The notes under the pieces were generated by a model. That model saw nothing but the letters and a program-made list of their open reading frames with translations. It was not told where the DNA came from and ran no database searches. The position numbers were made by a program, and so were the translations under genes. Positions 5,776-14,127 of a DNA stretch of 45,219 nucleotides are shown piece by piece. This DNA is from Microbispora amethystogenes (GTDB taxonomy: Bacteria; Actinomycetota; Actinomycetes; Streptosporangiales; Streptosporangiaceae): NCBI RefSeq assembly GCF_016863015.1, contig NZ_BOOB01000067.1, positions 1-45,219 of the forward strand, in the 5' to 3' direction. The number at the start of each line of letters is the position of its first letter. Position 1 is the first letter of the stretch.

Positions 5776-8604
5776 TCAGCTCCAGGGGCCCCTGAGCAAC
5801 GCGTGGAAGCAGTCGGCGCCGAACTCCAGCGCCCGCACCGAGACGCGCTCGTCGGGGCAGTGGAGGCGGTCGCGGTAGACGACCTCGGGCCCGTGCAGCA
5901 GCGGCATCCAGCCGTAGCACTCGATGCCGAGCCCGCGGAAGACCCGCGCGTCGGTCGAGGCGGGCGTGATCACGGGGACCGGGACGCCGCCCGGGTCCCT
6001 CTCTTTGAGCACTCCGGCGAGCCGGTCGTAGAAGCCGCCGAGTCGCGGTGGCGGGCTCTTCTCCCCCTCCACGAGCATCTCGATCTCCATCTCGCACCCG
6101 GCCAGGGCACGCAGCTCGGCGAGGAAGTCCTCCGTCGAGAAGTCGCCGGGCAGCAGCCGTCCGTCGAGCTCGACCGTGATCTCGGACGGGTGCACGTTCG
6201 TCACCGTGCCGCCGCGCAGCACGGTGGCGGTGACGGTGTGCCGGACGAGCGACTGGAGATAGCGGGAGGCCGTGTCGCCCAGCCCCACCAGCGGGCCGGG
6301 GTTCCCGGGGTCGGCCCGGAACGCCTCGACCGCGCGGCCGGCCTCGGGTGGCAGCGCCCGCGCCAGCTCGCCGAGCATGTGGTCGACGACCGGGGTGAGC
6401 CGGACGCCGAGGCCGCCGCCGGAGATCGCGTCGAGCAGCCGGGCGAGTTTGCGTACGGCGCCGTCGGCGGACGGGACCCGGGAGGCGTGCCCGCCCGGCC
6501 CGCGCAGGGTCACCCTCACCCAGCAGGTGCGCTTCTCCCCCACCACGACGGGATGGACGCGGGCGTACGCGCCGAGCCCCAGCTCGGCGCCGCCGTCCTC
6601 GCCGATCGCCTGCCTGACCCCGGCGAACAGCTCCGGGTGCCGGCCCACGAGGAAGCGCGCCCCCACCGTGCTCCCGGCCTCCTCGTCGGGGACGACGGCG
6701 AGGATGACGTCGCCGGGCGGCTCCTCGCCCGCCGCCCGCATGCGCAGCAGCGCCGCCAGCATCATCGCGAGCTGGCCCTTCATGTCGACGGCCCCGCGCC
6801 CCCACAGCTCTCCGCCGACGATCTCCCCGGCGAACGGCGGACGGGTCCAGGGCTGCCCCTCCACCGGGACGACGTCGGCGTGCGCCTGGAGCAGCAGCGG
6901 CGGTTCGGCGCCCCGGCCGGGCAGCCGGGCGACGAGGTTCGGGCGGCGCGGGTCCGCCGCGAGCAGCCGCGTCTGCAGCCCGGCGGCGTCCAGCAGGTCG
7001 CGGATCCAGCCGACGCAGTCGGCCTCGTCGCCCGGCGGATTGACCGTGGGAAACCTGATCAGCCGCTGCGCGATCGCCGTGGCCGTCGCCACCGCAGGGG
7101 ACGGCTCGTCCGGTGAAGGCCAGGCGGCCTCCTGTGAGGGGGCCTTCTGAGAGGCGGCCTCCGCCGCCCGCGGCGTCACCACCGCCGCCTCCCCGCCCTG
7201 GCCGGGACCGGCGGCCGATGCGAGCCCGCCGCTCACGAGCCCGGCGCGTACGAGACGGCCGCCGTGCATCGGATGGCCGTCGCCTGGCAACTGACCGCCG
7301 CGTACGAGATGGCCGCCATGGGTGAGGCCGTCGCGCAGCCGGGTGAGCGCCTCGCGCGTGACCGTCTCCTCGTGGACGAGGGCGACGCGCAGGTGCCCGG
7401 CGCCCGGGTTCACGCCGTCCGGCCCCTCGGCCGCGAGATAGCGGCCCGGCATGACGGACAGGCCCTGGTCGCGCCACAGGTCCCGGGCCGCCGCCTCGTC
7501 GTCGGCCACCGGCAGCCACAGGAAGAAGCCCGCCTCGGCCCTGCGATAGCCGGGCAGCCCGCCGGAGCCCGAGAGTCCGCCGGAGCCCGAGAACCCGTGG
7601 GAGCCCGAGAACCCGTCAGAGCCGGGGTGCCCCTGGGAGCCCGGTTGCCCCTGGGAACCGGGGCGTCCGCCGAGGATCTCGTCGGCCAGGTCCCAGTTGC
7701 GGGCGAGCGCGGACCGCAGCCGGGCCACGTGGGCGTCGTCGGACCACAGCGCGGCGGCGGCCGCGCAGACGGGCAGCGGGCTGGAGACCCCGCAGGCCCG
7801 GTTGTGGGCGGCGTACGCCGCGACCGTGGCGGGGTCGCCCGCGACGAAGCCGCTGCGCAGCCCCGGCGCCGCCGACCGCTTCGACAGGCTGTGCAGCACC
7901 AGGAACCGTCCGGGCGCGACCGTGCCACGCTCCACCAGCGAGAGATAGCCCGGGGGTTCGCGGCCGGTGGACAGGTCGGTGTAACACTCGTCGACGACGA
8001 GCAGCGCGTCGGCCATGGCGGCGATCTTCGTGATCTCGCCGAGGGCCTCCTCCGGCAGGATCTCCCCTCCCGGGTTCCCGGGGTTGCACACGATCAGGGC
8101 GGCGACCGGGGAACGCGCGGCGTCCACGGCCGCCGCGACCGCCGCCGCACCGTCGGCCCCGGCGAAGAACTCCGGCCGGGCGCCCGCCGCCTCGGCTCCC
8201 GCGAGGTACGTCGGGTAGAAGGGGTTGGGCATGACGACCGTGGGCGTCTCCCCGTTGCAGCGGGCCCGTGCCCTGGTGAACCCGACGGCGAGGGCGACGG
8301 CGGCCGCGACGGCCTGCTTGGTGCCGGGGGTCGGCTCGATCGCGATCGTCTCGTCGTCCACCCCGGACCGTACGCCGAAGCGGCGCTCCAGCCAGCCCCG
8401 GTAGGCGGCCCGCAGTTCGGGGGTGCCGCCGAGCGGCGGATAGCGGGTCCACGCCTCGGCGTCGTCCAGGAGGCCGGGCGGGAGCGGGGGCGTCACGAGC
8501 CGCGACTCGCCGAGGTGGAGCCGCACCTGTTCGCGGCCGGCCGGCGGGGGAACGCCGTCGAGCAGGTCGCGCAGCAGGGCGAACGCGCTCCGGGCGGTCG
8601 TCAC
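5776..8604 (-). CDS. Fused DapC-like aminotransferase and M20 (DapE-like) deacylase
   Basis: One 942-residue frame contains two enzymes. Residues about 1-430 are a fold-type I PLP aminotransferase related to succinyl-DAP aminotransferase (DapC): NPxNPGG in the form CNPGNPGGE, the DECYTD loop, and the PLP lysine in HSLSKRSAAPG. Residues about 500-942 are an M20 metallohydrolase of the DapE/ArgE type, with QAHADVVPV (HxD), RGAVDMKG, PDEEAGS (EE) and a late His (LLHGPE). The expected reactions are transamination of an N-acyl-2-amino-6-oxopimelate-like substrate and removal of the N-acyl group. A Gly/Arg/Ala-rich linker joins them. A collagen-like insertion of six 6-residue repeats interrupts the aminotransferase (bases 7561-7668). 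The GTG start (8604) overlaps the DapD stop by 4 bases (GTGA), so the two are translationally coupled. It is the last gene of the operon. Confidence 0.88.
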   Translation of the reverse strand: MTTARSAFALLRDLLDGVPPPAGREQVRLHLGESRLVTPPLPPGLLDDAEAWTRYPPLGGTPELRAAYRGWLERRFGVRSGVDDETIAIEPTPGTKQAVAAAVALAVGFTRARARCNGETPTVVMPNPFYPTYLAGAEAAGARPEFFAGADGAAAVAAAVDAARSPVAALIVCNPGNPGGEILPEEALGEITKIAAMADALLVVDECYTDLSTGREPPGYLSLVERGTVAPGRFLVLHSLSKRSAAPGLRSGFVAGDPATVAAYAAHNRACGVSSPLPVCAAAAALWSDDAHVARLRSALARNWDLADEILGGRPGSQGQPGSQGHPGSDGFSGSHGFSGSGGLSGSGGLPGYRRAEAGFFLWLPVADDEAAARDLWRDQGLSVMPGRYLAAEGPDGVNPGAGHLRVALVHEETVTREALTRLRDGLTHGGHLVRGGQLPGDGHPMHGGRLVRAGLVSGGLASAAGPGQGGEAAVVTPRAAEAASQKAPSQEAAWPSPDEPSPAVATATAIAQRLIRFPTVNPPGDEADCVGWIRDLLDAAGLQTRLLAADPRRPNLVARLPGRGAEPPLLLQAHADVVPVEGQPWTRPPFAGEIVGGELWGRGAVDMKGQLAMMLAALLRMRAAGEEPPGDVILAVVPDEEAGSTVGARFLVGRHPELFAGVRQAIGEDGGAELGLGAYARVHPVVVGEKRTCWVRVTLRGPGGHASRVPSADGAVRKLARLLDAISGGGLGVRLTPVVDHMLGELARALPPEAGRAVEAFRADPGNPGPLVGLGDTASRYLQSLVRHTVTATVLRGGTVTNVHPSEITVELDGRLLPGDFSTEDFLAELRALAGCEMEIEMLVEGEKSPPPRLGGFYDRLAGVLKERDPGGVPVPVITPASTDARVFRGLGIECYGWMPLLHGPEVVYRDRLHCPDERVSVRALEFGADCFHALLRGPWS
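7561..7668 (-). repeat. Six 18-bp tandem repeats inside the DapC/DapE fusion gene
   Basis: Six head-to-tail 18-base units encode PGSQGQ/PGSQGH/PGSDGF/SGSHGF/SGSGGL/SGSGGL-type hexapeptides, a Gly-Ser-rich collagen-like loop near residues 312-348 of the aminotransferase domain. The frame is kept throughout. Ordinary DapC proteins have no such loop. Confidence 0.9.
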
Positions 8605-9437
8605 CGGTCCAGGTCCCGTACGAGGTCGTTGAGCGCGGTCTTGCCCCGGGTCCGCTCGTCGGCGTACTTGACGATCACCGCCGCGTACGTCGAGAGGCCG
8701 GGCCGTCGGGGGTCGGTGCGGGCGCCGGGGATCACCACGGCGTTTTCGGGCACCTCGCCGTAGCTCACCTCGCCCGTGGCCCGGTCGACGATCGGGGTCG
8801 AGCGGCCCAGGTAGACGCCCATCCCGACGACCGCGCCGCGGCGCACCCGCACGCCTTCGGCGATCTCGCTGCGGGCGCCGACGAAGACGTCGTCCTCGAC
8901 GACGACCGGGTCGTCCCCGATCGGCTCCAGCACGCCGCCGAGGCCGGCGCCGCCGGAGATGTGGCACCGCGCGCCGACCTGCGCGCAGGAGCCGACCGTC
9001 GCCCAGGTGTCGATCATGGTGCCCGCGCCGACGTACGCGCCGACGTTCACGAAGCAGGGCATCAGCACGGCGCCCGGTGCGACGTACGCCCCGAAGCGGA
9101 CGACGGCGCCGGGGACGACCCTGATCCTCGCCTCCTCGAAGTCGGATTCCTTCCAGGTCTCGAACTTCAGGGGCACCTTGTCGAAGGTCCGGGGGCGGCC
9201 GGAGCCCGCCTCGGCCATCTCGCTGCGGCCGGTCAGGAACGACAGCAGGATCAGCTTCTTGACGAAGGTGTCCACGACCCACTCCTCGCCCAGGGGGCGG
9301 GCGGCGCGCAGCTCGCCGCGGTCGAGCGCCCCGAGACCGGCCTCGATCTCCGGGGCGAGGGCCGCCAGTTCGGCCTCGGTCAGCTCGGCCCGCCGTTCCC
9401 AGGCGGCCTCCACCACGGCGTGGCTCATCGGCTTCAT
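8601..9437 (-). CDS. dapD: Tetrahydrodipicolinate N-acyltransferase, E. coli DapD type
   Basis: This 278-residue acyltransferase closely follows the Gram-negative DapD pattern: FDKVPLKFETW, VVPGAVVRFGAYVAPGAVLMP, NVGAYVGAGTMIDTWATVGSCAQVG, GGVLEP, and a hexapeptide-repeat left-handed beta-helix in the middle. It would transfer succinyl or acetyl from CoA to tetrahydrodipicolinate, opening the ring and protecting the amine. Actinobacteria normally carry a different, longer DapD, so this copy looks imported. It resembles the housekeeping enzyme enough that substrate choice (succinyl or acetyl) cannot be read off. TabB of the tabtoxin cluster belongs to the same family. The ATG (9437) overlaps the decarboxylase stop (ATGA), and the stop overlaps the downstream GTG. 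Confidence 0.93.
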   Translation of the reverse strand: MKPMSHAVVEAAWERRAELTEAELAALAPEIEAGLGALDRGELRAARPLGEEWVVDTFVKKLILLSFLTGRSEMAEAGSGRPRTFDKVPLKFETWKESDFEEARIRVVPGAVVRFGAYVAPGAVLMPCFVNVGAYVGAGTMIDTWATVGSCAQVGARCHISGGAGLGGVLEPIGDDPVVVEDDVFVGARSEIAEGVRVRRGAVVGMGVYLGRSTPIVDRATGEVSYGEVPENAVVIPGARTDPRRPGLSTYAAVIVKYADERTRGKTALNDLVRDLDR

Positions 9438-10723
9438 TGGTCTCGTCCCTCGTGCTCGTGGTCCGGCAGGCCGGCCGGCGCGCTCAGCACCGGCTCCGGC
9501 TGCCGGCGGGCCGTGGCCAGGTAGTCGTCGACGGTCTCGGCGCGGCGGATCTCGACGACGTCGCCGCCGGGCGTCATCATCAGCTCGGCCGGCCGCAGCC
9601 GGCCGTTGTAGGTGAAGCCCATGGCGTGCCCGTGGGCTCCGGTGTCGTGGACGAGGGCGATGTCCCCCTCGCGCGGATCGGGCAGCATCCGGTCGATCGC
9701 GAACTTGTCCATGTTCTCGCAGAGCGAGCCGACCACGTCGAACCGCGACCGCTCCCGTCCCCGGGCGAAGGGCAGGCTGACGTGGTGGTACGCGCCGTAC
9801 ATCGCGGGGCGCATGAGCGCGGACATCGACGCGTCGACGCCGACGATCTCGCGGCCCTTGCGGCAGCGGTTGACCACCCGGGTCACCAGCACGCCGTGGG
9901 GCCCGGTGACGAACCGTCCGCACTCCATGAGGATGCGCGGGGCCCGCCGCGGGAAGCACCGGCGGCGCGCGGCCACGATCGCGTCGGCGTACGCCGTGAA
10001 GCTGAGCGGTTTGTCCTCGGGGCGGTAGGGGATGCCGAGGCCGCCGCCCACGTTGACGTACTCGACGTCGACGCCGGCGGCCTCGGCCACGTGCGCGCCC
10101 AGCTCGACGACGTCCACCGCCGCCCGGATGGCCCGGTCGACGTCCAGCTCGTTGGCGCAGGTCATGCCGTGGATGCCGAACCGGGTAACGCCGCGCCGCC
10201 GGGCCTCGCGGTAGGCGTCGGGAAGCTCGTCCAGGGGCACGCCGAACTTGGACCCGGTCGGGTCGCCCATCAGCGACGAGCCCGCCGCGAGCCCGTTGGG
10301 CGAGGCGCGGAACGCCACCGTCTCCGGCAGGACGTCCGCCTTGCCGAGGAACGACCGGTCGTCGAAGGTGATGAGCGCCCCCGCCTCCAGGGCGGCGCGA
10401 TACTCGATGAGCCGGGTGTTGTTGGAGGTGAAGACCACCTCGTCGCCGGTCGCACCGACGCGGGCGGCCATCTCAAGCTCGATCGGGGACGCGCAGTCGA
10501 GCCCGCTGCCCTCCCGGTGCAGCAGGGAGAGGATCACGGGGTTCGGCAGGGCCTTCACGGCGAAGTACTGGCGGTAGGGCTCACCCCGGAAGGCGTCCAC
10601 CATCCCCCGGTACGTCTCGATGATCCCCTGGGCGTCGTAGATGTGGAACGGCGTGCCGTACGCGGCCACGACGTCCGGGAGCACGGGCAGGAGCTTGCGG
10701 GCGAACCCGTCAGAGATCGGCAC
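9434..10723 (-). CDS. lysA: Diaminopimelate decarboxylase-like PLP enzyme (LysA/TabA-like)
   Basis: This 429-residue fold-type III decarboxylase has the PLP lysine in FAVKALPNP (about residue 50) and the DCASPIELEMA and VNVGGGLGIPY motifs. It also has the C-terminal CENMDKFAIDRMLP and HDTGAHGHAMGF motifs, with the Cys and Asp/Thr-Gly-Ala of the DAP decarboxylase active site. It would decarboxylate meso-DAP or a methylated/oxidised derivative. The variant ECGR in place of the usual EPGR motif is noted. In tabtoxin biosynthesis TabA is a LysA relative, and I infer the same role here, not lysine supply. GTG at 10723 has GGGAG 6 bases upstream and lies 15 bases after the methyltransferase stop. 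Confidence 0.9.
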   Translation of the reverse strand: MPISDGFARKLLPVLPDVVAAYGTPFHIYDAQGIIETYRGMVDAFRGEPYRQYFAVKALPNPVILSLLHREGSGLDCASPIELEMAARVGATGDEVVFTSNNTRLIEYRAALEAGALITFDDRSFLGKADVLPETVAFRASPNGLAAGSSLMGDPTGSKFGVPLDELPDAYREARRRGVTRFGIHGMTCANELDVDRAIRAAVDVVELGAHVAEAAGVDVEYVNVGGGLGIPYRPEDKPLSFTAYADAIVAARRRCFPRRAPRILMECGRFVTGPHGVLVTRVVNRCRKGREIVGVDASMSALMRPAMYGAYHHVSLPFARGRERSRFDVVGSLCENMDKFAIDRMLPDPREGDIALVHDTGAHGHAMGFTYNGRLRPAELMMTPGGDVVEIRRAETVDDYLATARRQPEPVLSAPAGLPDHEHEGRDQ

Positions 10724-10738
10724 GCTGGTCTCCCTCGG

Positions 10739-11434
10739 TCACGGCACCCGCGCGACGCAGATGGTGCGGTTGCGCATGCCGCTGATGGGCCGCAGGTAGG
10801 GGAAGTAGTAGCTCTCCATCGACTCGAACCCGAACGCCGACAGGGTGTCCTGCAGGTAGTCCTTCGAGACGAACCAGAAGCCCTCGACCCGCTCGTGCGG
10901 GGCGAAGGCGACGTTCCGGTCGCGCGGCGCGTCGTTGGAGAAGACCAGGCGCGTCCCGGACCGCAGGCCCAGGCTCTCCAGCTTGCCGAGGGCGGGCCGC
11001 AGTTCCTCCACGGGGTCGAAGAGGTGGCCGAGCAGGCCGTCGGCGTAGACCGCCTCGGCGTCGCCCACGTCGCCCGCCGTCAGCGCGAAGTAGTCGGCGG
11101 TGAAGGCGTCGACGCCCTTCTGCCGGGTCAGCCGCACCGCCTCCTCGTTGTAGTCCATCGCCCTGACCTTGCGCTCGCAGTGCACGAGGTCGGCCTCGAC
11201 GAAGCCGTTGCCGCAGCCGAGGGAGAAGACGCCGGAGCCGTCCGAGGTCAGCGACAGGATCTTGAGGACCATGTGCGAGCGGTATTCGGGGACGTACGTG
11301 GAGGGGGTGATGGAGTCGTTGTACGCGCCGCCGCTCTCCCATATGTCATAGATGGTGGCCTCGGCCCCGCCGACCTCGCGCTGCGTGCAGTAGTACTCAC
11401 GCACCGCGTCGAGCGCCTGTCGGGTCTGGGTCAT
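10739..11434 (-). CDS. SAM-dependent methyltransferase, TblA-like candidate
   Basis: This 231-residue Rossmann-fold class I methyltransferase has motif I as VFSLGCGNGFVEADL (about residues 70-84), an acidic AMDYN after beta-2 and a DADGLLGHLF-like motif IV region (VYADGLLGHL). Placed between DAP-pathway genes, it could add the C-methyl or other carbon that distinguishes a tabtoxinine-like skeleton from DAP. From memory TblA of P. syringae is a protein of similar size required for tabtoxin, but I cannot align them here. ATG at 11434 has a perfect AGGAG at optimal spacing. The final residues are NRTICVARVP. Confidence 0.8.
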   Translation of the reverse strand: MTQTRQALDAVREYYCTQREVGGAEATIYDIWESGGAYNDSITPSTYVPEYRSHMVLKILSLTSDGSGVFSLGCGNGFVEADLVHCERKVRAMDYNEEAVRLTRQKGVDAFTADYFALTAGDVGDAEAVYADGLLGHLFDPVEELRPALGKLESLGLRSGTRLVFSNDAPRDRNVAFAPHERVEGFWFVSKDYLQDTLSAFGFESMESYYFPYLRPISGMRNRTICVARVP

Positions 11435-11447
11435 GTGCGTTCTCCTT

Positions 11448-11483
11448 GGTCAGGCGTCTGGTCAGGCGTCTTGGTCAGGCGTC
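11448..11483 (-). repeat. Triplicated 11-12-bp unit containing a stop codon
   Basis: GGTCAGGCGTC occurs three times in a row (11448, 11460, 11473). On the minus strand the first copy read carries the last codons and stop of the HELGH gene (GACGCCTGA), and the other two are non-coding copies in the 40-base gap. It looks like replication slippage at the gene end. Confidence 0.8.
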
Positions 11484-12842
11484 GCCGCGGGCGTGGAGGT
11501 GCTCCTGCAGGTAGTCGACGGAACGGAAGGGACGCGAGCGCATCTCCTCGATCAGGGGCAGCAGGGGCGCGGCGTTCGCCGGGCCGAAGGCGCCGTACAA
11601 CGCGACGGCGGGCTCCCCACGGCCGGCGAGCAGCGCGTCGGCGAGGACCCGGGCGAGTGAGCGCAGCCCCGCCAGGACGACCTCCGGGTCGCCCTTCAGG
11701 CGGCCGTCCTCGAGGGTGAGCGCGCCGAGCTGGACGAAGTAGGACAACTGCAGGAACATGCCGTCGCTGTCGGGGAAGTGACCGAGGCCGCGGTCGACGT
11801 ACCTCAGGCACTCCCCCAGGTAGTAGGTGACGGCGTCGGCGCCGGACAGGTCCATGCGGGGCGCCCACACGTCCGCGAGGATCAGGATGCCGAAGACGTC
11901 GGCCGCGACCTCCTGGAGGACGACCGACGCCCAGCGGTCGGCGGCGTTCAGCTCCTTGTAGGCGGTGGCCGGGCGGCGCACGCAGTGCCCCAGCTCGTGG
12001 CCGAACACGCCGAGCGCCGGGATCCGCGCGAAGCGCTCCCCGCCCGGCTCGTACGGCTCGCCCAGGTCGAGGTGCCGCGCCGCGAGCGGCCCGGAGAAGC
12101 CCTCGACCATCGCCCTGTGGGTGTTGCCGAAGTAGTACGTCTTCTTGAACGGCGAGCGCTTCACCCCCTCGTCCTCCGGGAGGAAGTAGGCGATGTGCTT
12201 CGGGTGGAGCGCGCCCTCCCCCGCCATGAAGAACAGCCGGGTCGCCGCGAACGCCGGCACGTCGCCGAGCCGCAGGTCGGCGTGCAGCCGGGCGAGATAC
12301 TTCGCGACGTCCTCCTGGTAGGTCAGGGCCTCGGTCACGTCGGCCTGGCGGTCCGGATCACGGCGGCAGGCGAACGCGGTCGGCAGCCCCCGCAGGTCCT
12401 TGCCGTACCAGGTGGAGATCGGGCCGGCGACGACGGCGACGTCCTCCTCGACGCCCACGAGCTCCTGGAGGATGGCGTCGGTGTAGCCGTAATGGACGGC
12501 GTCCGCCCGCAGGGCGAGCGCCCGGCGGTCCACCTCTCCGGGCAGGTGCTCGCCGATCCGGCGCATCGCCTCGGCGACGGGCACCGGGTCGGGGAGCCGG
12601 GTGCGGGCGGGGGCGCCCACGATCTTGACGGTGCGCCACTCCTCCTCCACGGCCGCGCCGAGCGCGGCCAGGTCGCGGAGGAAGCCCGGCCCGAGGTCGG
12701 GGGCGCCGTCCGAGAGGTCGAGCCGCCGCAGCTCGTAGCGGTCGGCCGGCGGCCAGAACGCGTTGCGGTGGTCGCCGTAGGTCGTCGCCCTGGCGAGGTT
12801 GGCCGGGTAGTCGAAGCGATCAGCCGGGGGCTGCTCGGTCAC
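11475..12842 (-). CDS. HELGH-containing protein, putative zinc metalloprotein
   Basis: The 455 residues match no family I can name with confidence. About two thirds in, GVFGHELGHCVRR gives an HExxH zinc site. Some 30 residues later QEVAADVFG offers a Glu and Asp as a third ligand, as in gluzincin-like peptidases. There is no signal peptide or membrane segment, so it is cytoplasmic. It is encoded between the ATP-grasp ligase and the methyltransferase in a tight operon (28-base gap upstream, 40 downstream), so it probably acts on a pathway intermediate or the final peptide, perhaps as a hydrolase or a zinc-dependent ring-forming or activating enzyme. GTG at 12842 has GGGAG upstream. The tabtoxin cluster contains genes of unassigned role, and whether this matches one cannot be told. 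Confidence 0.75.
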   Translation of the reverse strand: MTEQPPADRFDYPANLARATTYGDHRNAFWPPADRYELRRLDLSDGAPDLGPGFLRDLAALGAAVEEEWRTVKIVGAPARTRLPDPVPVAEAMRRIGEHLPGEVDRRALALRADAVHYGYTDAILQELVGVEEDVAVVAGPISTWYGKDLRGLPTAFACRRDPDRQADVTEALTYQEDVAKYLARLHADLRLGDVPAFAATRLFFMAGEGALHPKHIAYFLPEDEGVKRSPFKKTYYFGNTHRAMVEGFSGPLAARHLDLGEPYEPGGERFARIPALGVFGHELGHCVRRPATAYKELNAADRWASVVLQEVAADVFGILILADVWAPRMDLSGADAVTYYLGECLRYVDRGLGHFPDSDGMFLQLSYFVQLGALTLEDGRLKGDPEVVLAGLRSLARVLADALLAGRGEPAVALYGAFGPANAAPLLPLIEEMRSRPFRSVDYLQEHLHARGDA

Positions 12843-12870
12843 CGTTGCACTCCCATCCTGTGTCTGCGCG

Positions 12871-14127
12871 TCAGCCGGTCGTGAACAGCCGGCCCTCGCG
12901 TTCCCATCGCCGTACGGTCTGGTGGTCGGCCCGCAGGACCTCGGGGTCCGGGTGGCTCATGAAGACGATGCCGGGGCTCGAGTAGAGGTCGGTGGTCCGC
13001 GTGACGGTGTCACCGGCCTTCGGCGCCCGCTGGATCCAGGTGGTGCTCTCCAGGGTCGCCAGCAGTTCCTCGTAGCAGGACCGGGTCACCACCCCCGACT
13101 GGGCGGAGATGAACTGGACCTGCCACAGCGGGGCGTGCAGGCCCTTCTGCTCGTCGGCGAGCCGGGCGGCGAACGCCTCGCCCTCCACGACCAGGCGGGC
13201 GGCGAGATCGAGCATGCTCGCGCCCACCGCGTGGTTGGCGGCGGGCCGGTTGAGCCCGCCGGACAGGCGCGAGGCGCACTCGATCAGGATCGGCCCCCGG
13301 TCGGTGACCATCAGTTCCGTGTGGTGGGCGCCGTACCGGACGCCCAGGGCGTCGAGGACCGCCTTCACGTAGTCGACGACCGGCTTCATCTCCGGGTCGA
13401 CCGGGTCGAACAGGACGCTGCGGTCGTAGATCAGGCCCGCCCCGGGCACCGGAACCTTGTCGGTCCGCCAGATCTCGGTGACGACGTGCCGCCCGTCGCC
13501 GCTGATCCCGTTGATGAAGTACTCCTGGCCCGACAGCAGCCGCTGCGCGAGCACGGCGTCGTTGCGCTCACCGAGCTGGTTCACCGCGCCGTGCAGGCGG
13601 TGGAAGGTCTCCTCCAGCTCGCCCTCGCCGGCGCAGAAGGTGACGGAGTCGGTGCCGGCGCTCGCCGGCGGCTTCACGACGACGGGCCAGGCGCCGGCCT
13701 TGGCCCAGGCGAGGAGCCCGTCATAGTCGTGCGCCAGGTAGTGGTCCATGGCGGGCAGGCCCGCGCCGATCAGGCGGTTGTGCATCTCGTACTTGTCGCG
13801 CCGGGCGGCGCTGGACGACGGGTCGTTGCCCGGCAGGCCGAGCGCGGCCGCGAGGAGGTCGGCGACGACGACGCCGCTCTCCGTGCCCGGCAGCACGGCC
13901 GCCGGCCGGTACGCGCCGACCTCGCGGGCGAGTGCCTCGACGTCCCCGTCGTTCTCGAACTCGGCGAGGTAGTCGCCGGGCCGGTAGGTGGCCCGGAAGT
14001 ACTCGGGCAGGCTCGCCGACGCCCGAACGTGCACGCAGTCCCACCCGTGCTCGGCCATCACCCCCGGCAGCTGGGAGCCGGACGAGTAGCCGTCGACGAT
14101 GACCAGGACCGGCCGTGGTGTGCTCAT
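12871..14127 (-). CDS. ATP-grasp ligase 1 (candidate TblF-like dipeptide ligase)
   Basis: This 418-residue ATP-grasp protein has an N-terminal Rossmann-like part (VLVIVDGYSSGSQLPGVM), the ATP-lysine region WPVVVKPPASAGTDSVTF, and the metal-binding core near HTELMVTDRGPILIECASRLSGG. The SAGTDSV sequence is typical of ATP-grasp amino-acid ligases such as BL00235 and carnosine synthase-like enzymes. It should join a carboxylate to an amine through an acyl phosphate. In tabtoxin the ATP-grasp TblF links the beta-lactam amino acid to Thr, and an analogous step is inferred. ATG overlaps the GMC oxidoreductase stop (ATGA). Confidence 0.88.
   Translation of the reverse strand: MSTPRPVLVIVDGYSSGSQLPGVMAEHGWDCVHVRASASLPEYFRATYRPGDYLAEFENDGDVEALAREVGAYRPAAVLPGTESGVVVADLLAAALGLPGNDPSSSAARRDKYEMHNRLIGAGLPAMDHYLAHDYDGLLAWAKAGAWPVVVKPPASAGTDSVTFCAGEGELEETFHRLHGAVNQLGERNDAVLAQRLLSGQEYFINGISGDGRHVVTEIWRTDKVPVPGAGLIYDRSVLFDPVDPEMKPVVDYVKAVLDALGVRYGAHHTELMVTDRGPILIECASRLSGGLNRPAANHAVGASMLDLAARLVVEGEAFAARLADEQKGLHAPLWQVQFISAQSGVVTRSCYEELLATLESTTWIQRAPKAGDTVTRTTDLYSSPGIVFMSHPDPEVLRADHQTVRRWEREGRLFTTG

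Noticed and set aside
5191..7116. Long plus-strand open frame opposite the sigma factor and DapE domain
   Set aside because: It is antisense to clearly recognised genes, and its Arg/Ala/Gly/His-rich sequence is typical of GC-rich shadow frames.
8605..9282. Upstream extension of the DapC-DapE frame through the dapD gene
   Set aside because: This part is out of frame with DapD and low in meaningful motifs. The GTG at 8604 overlapping the DapD stop is the natural start.
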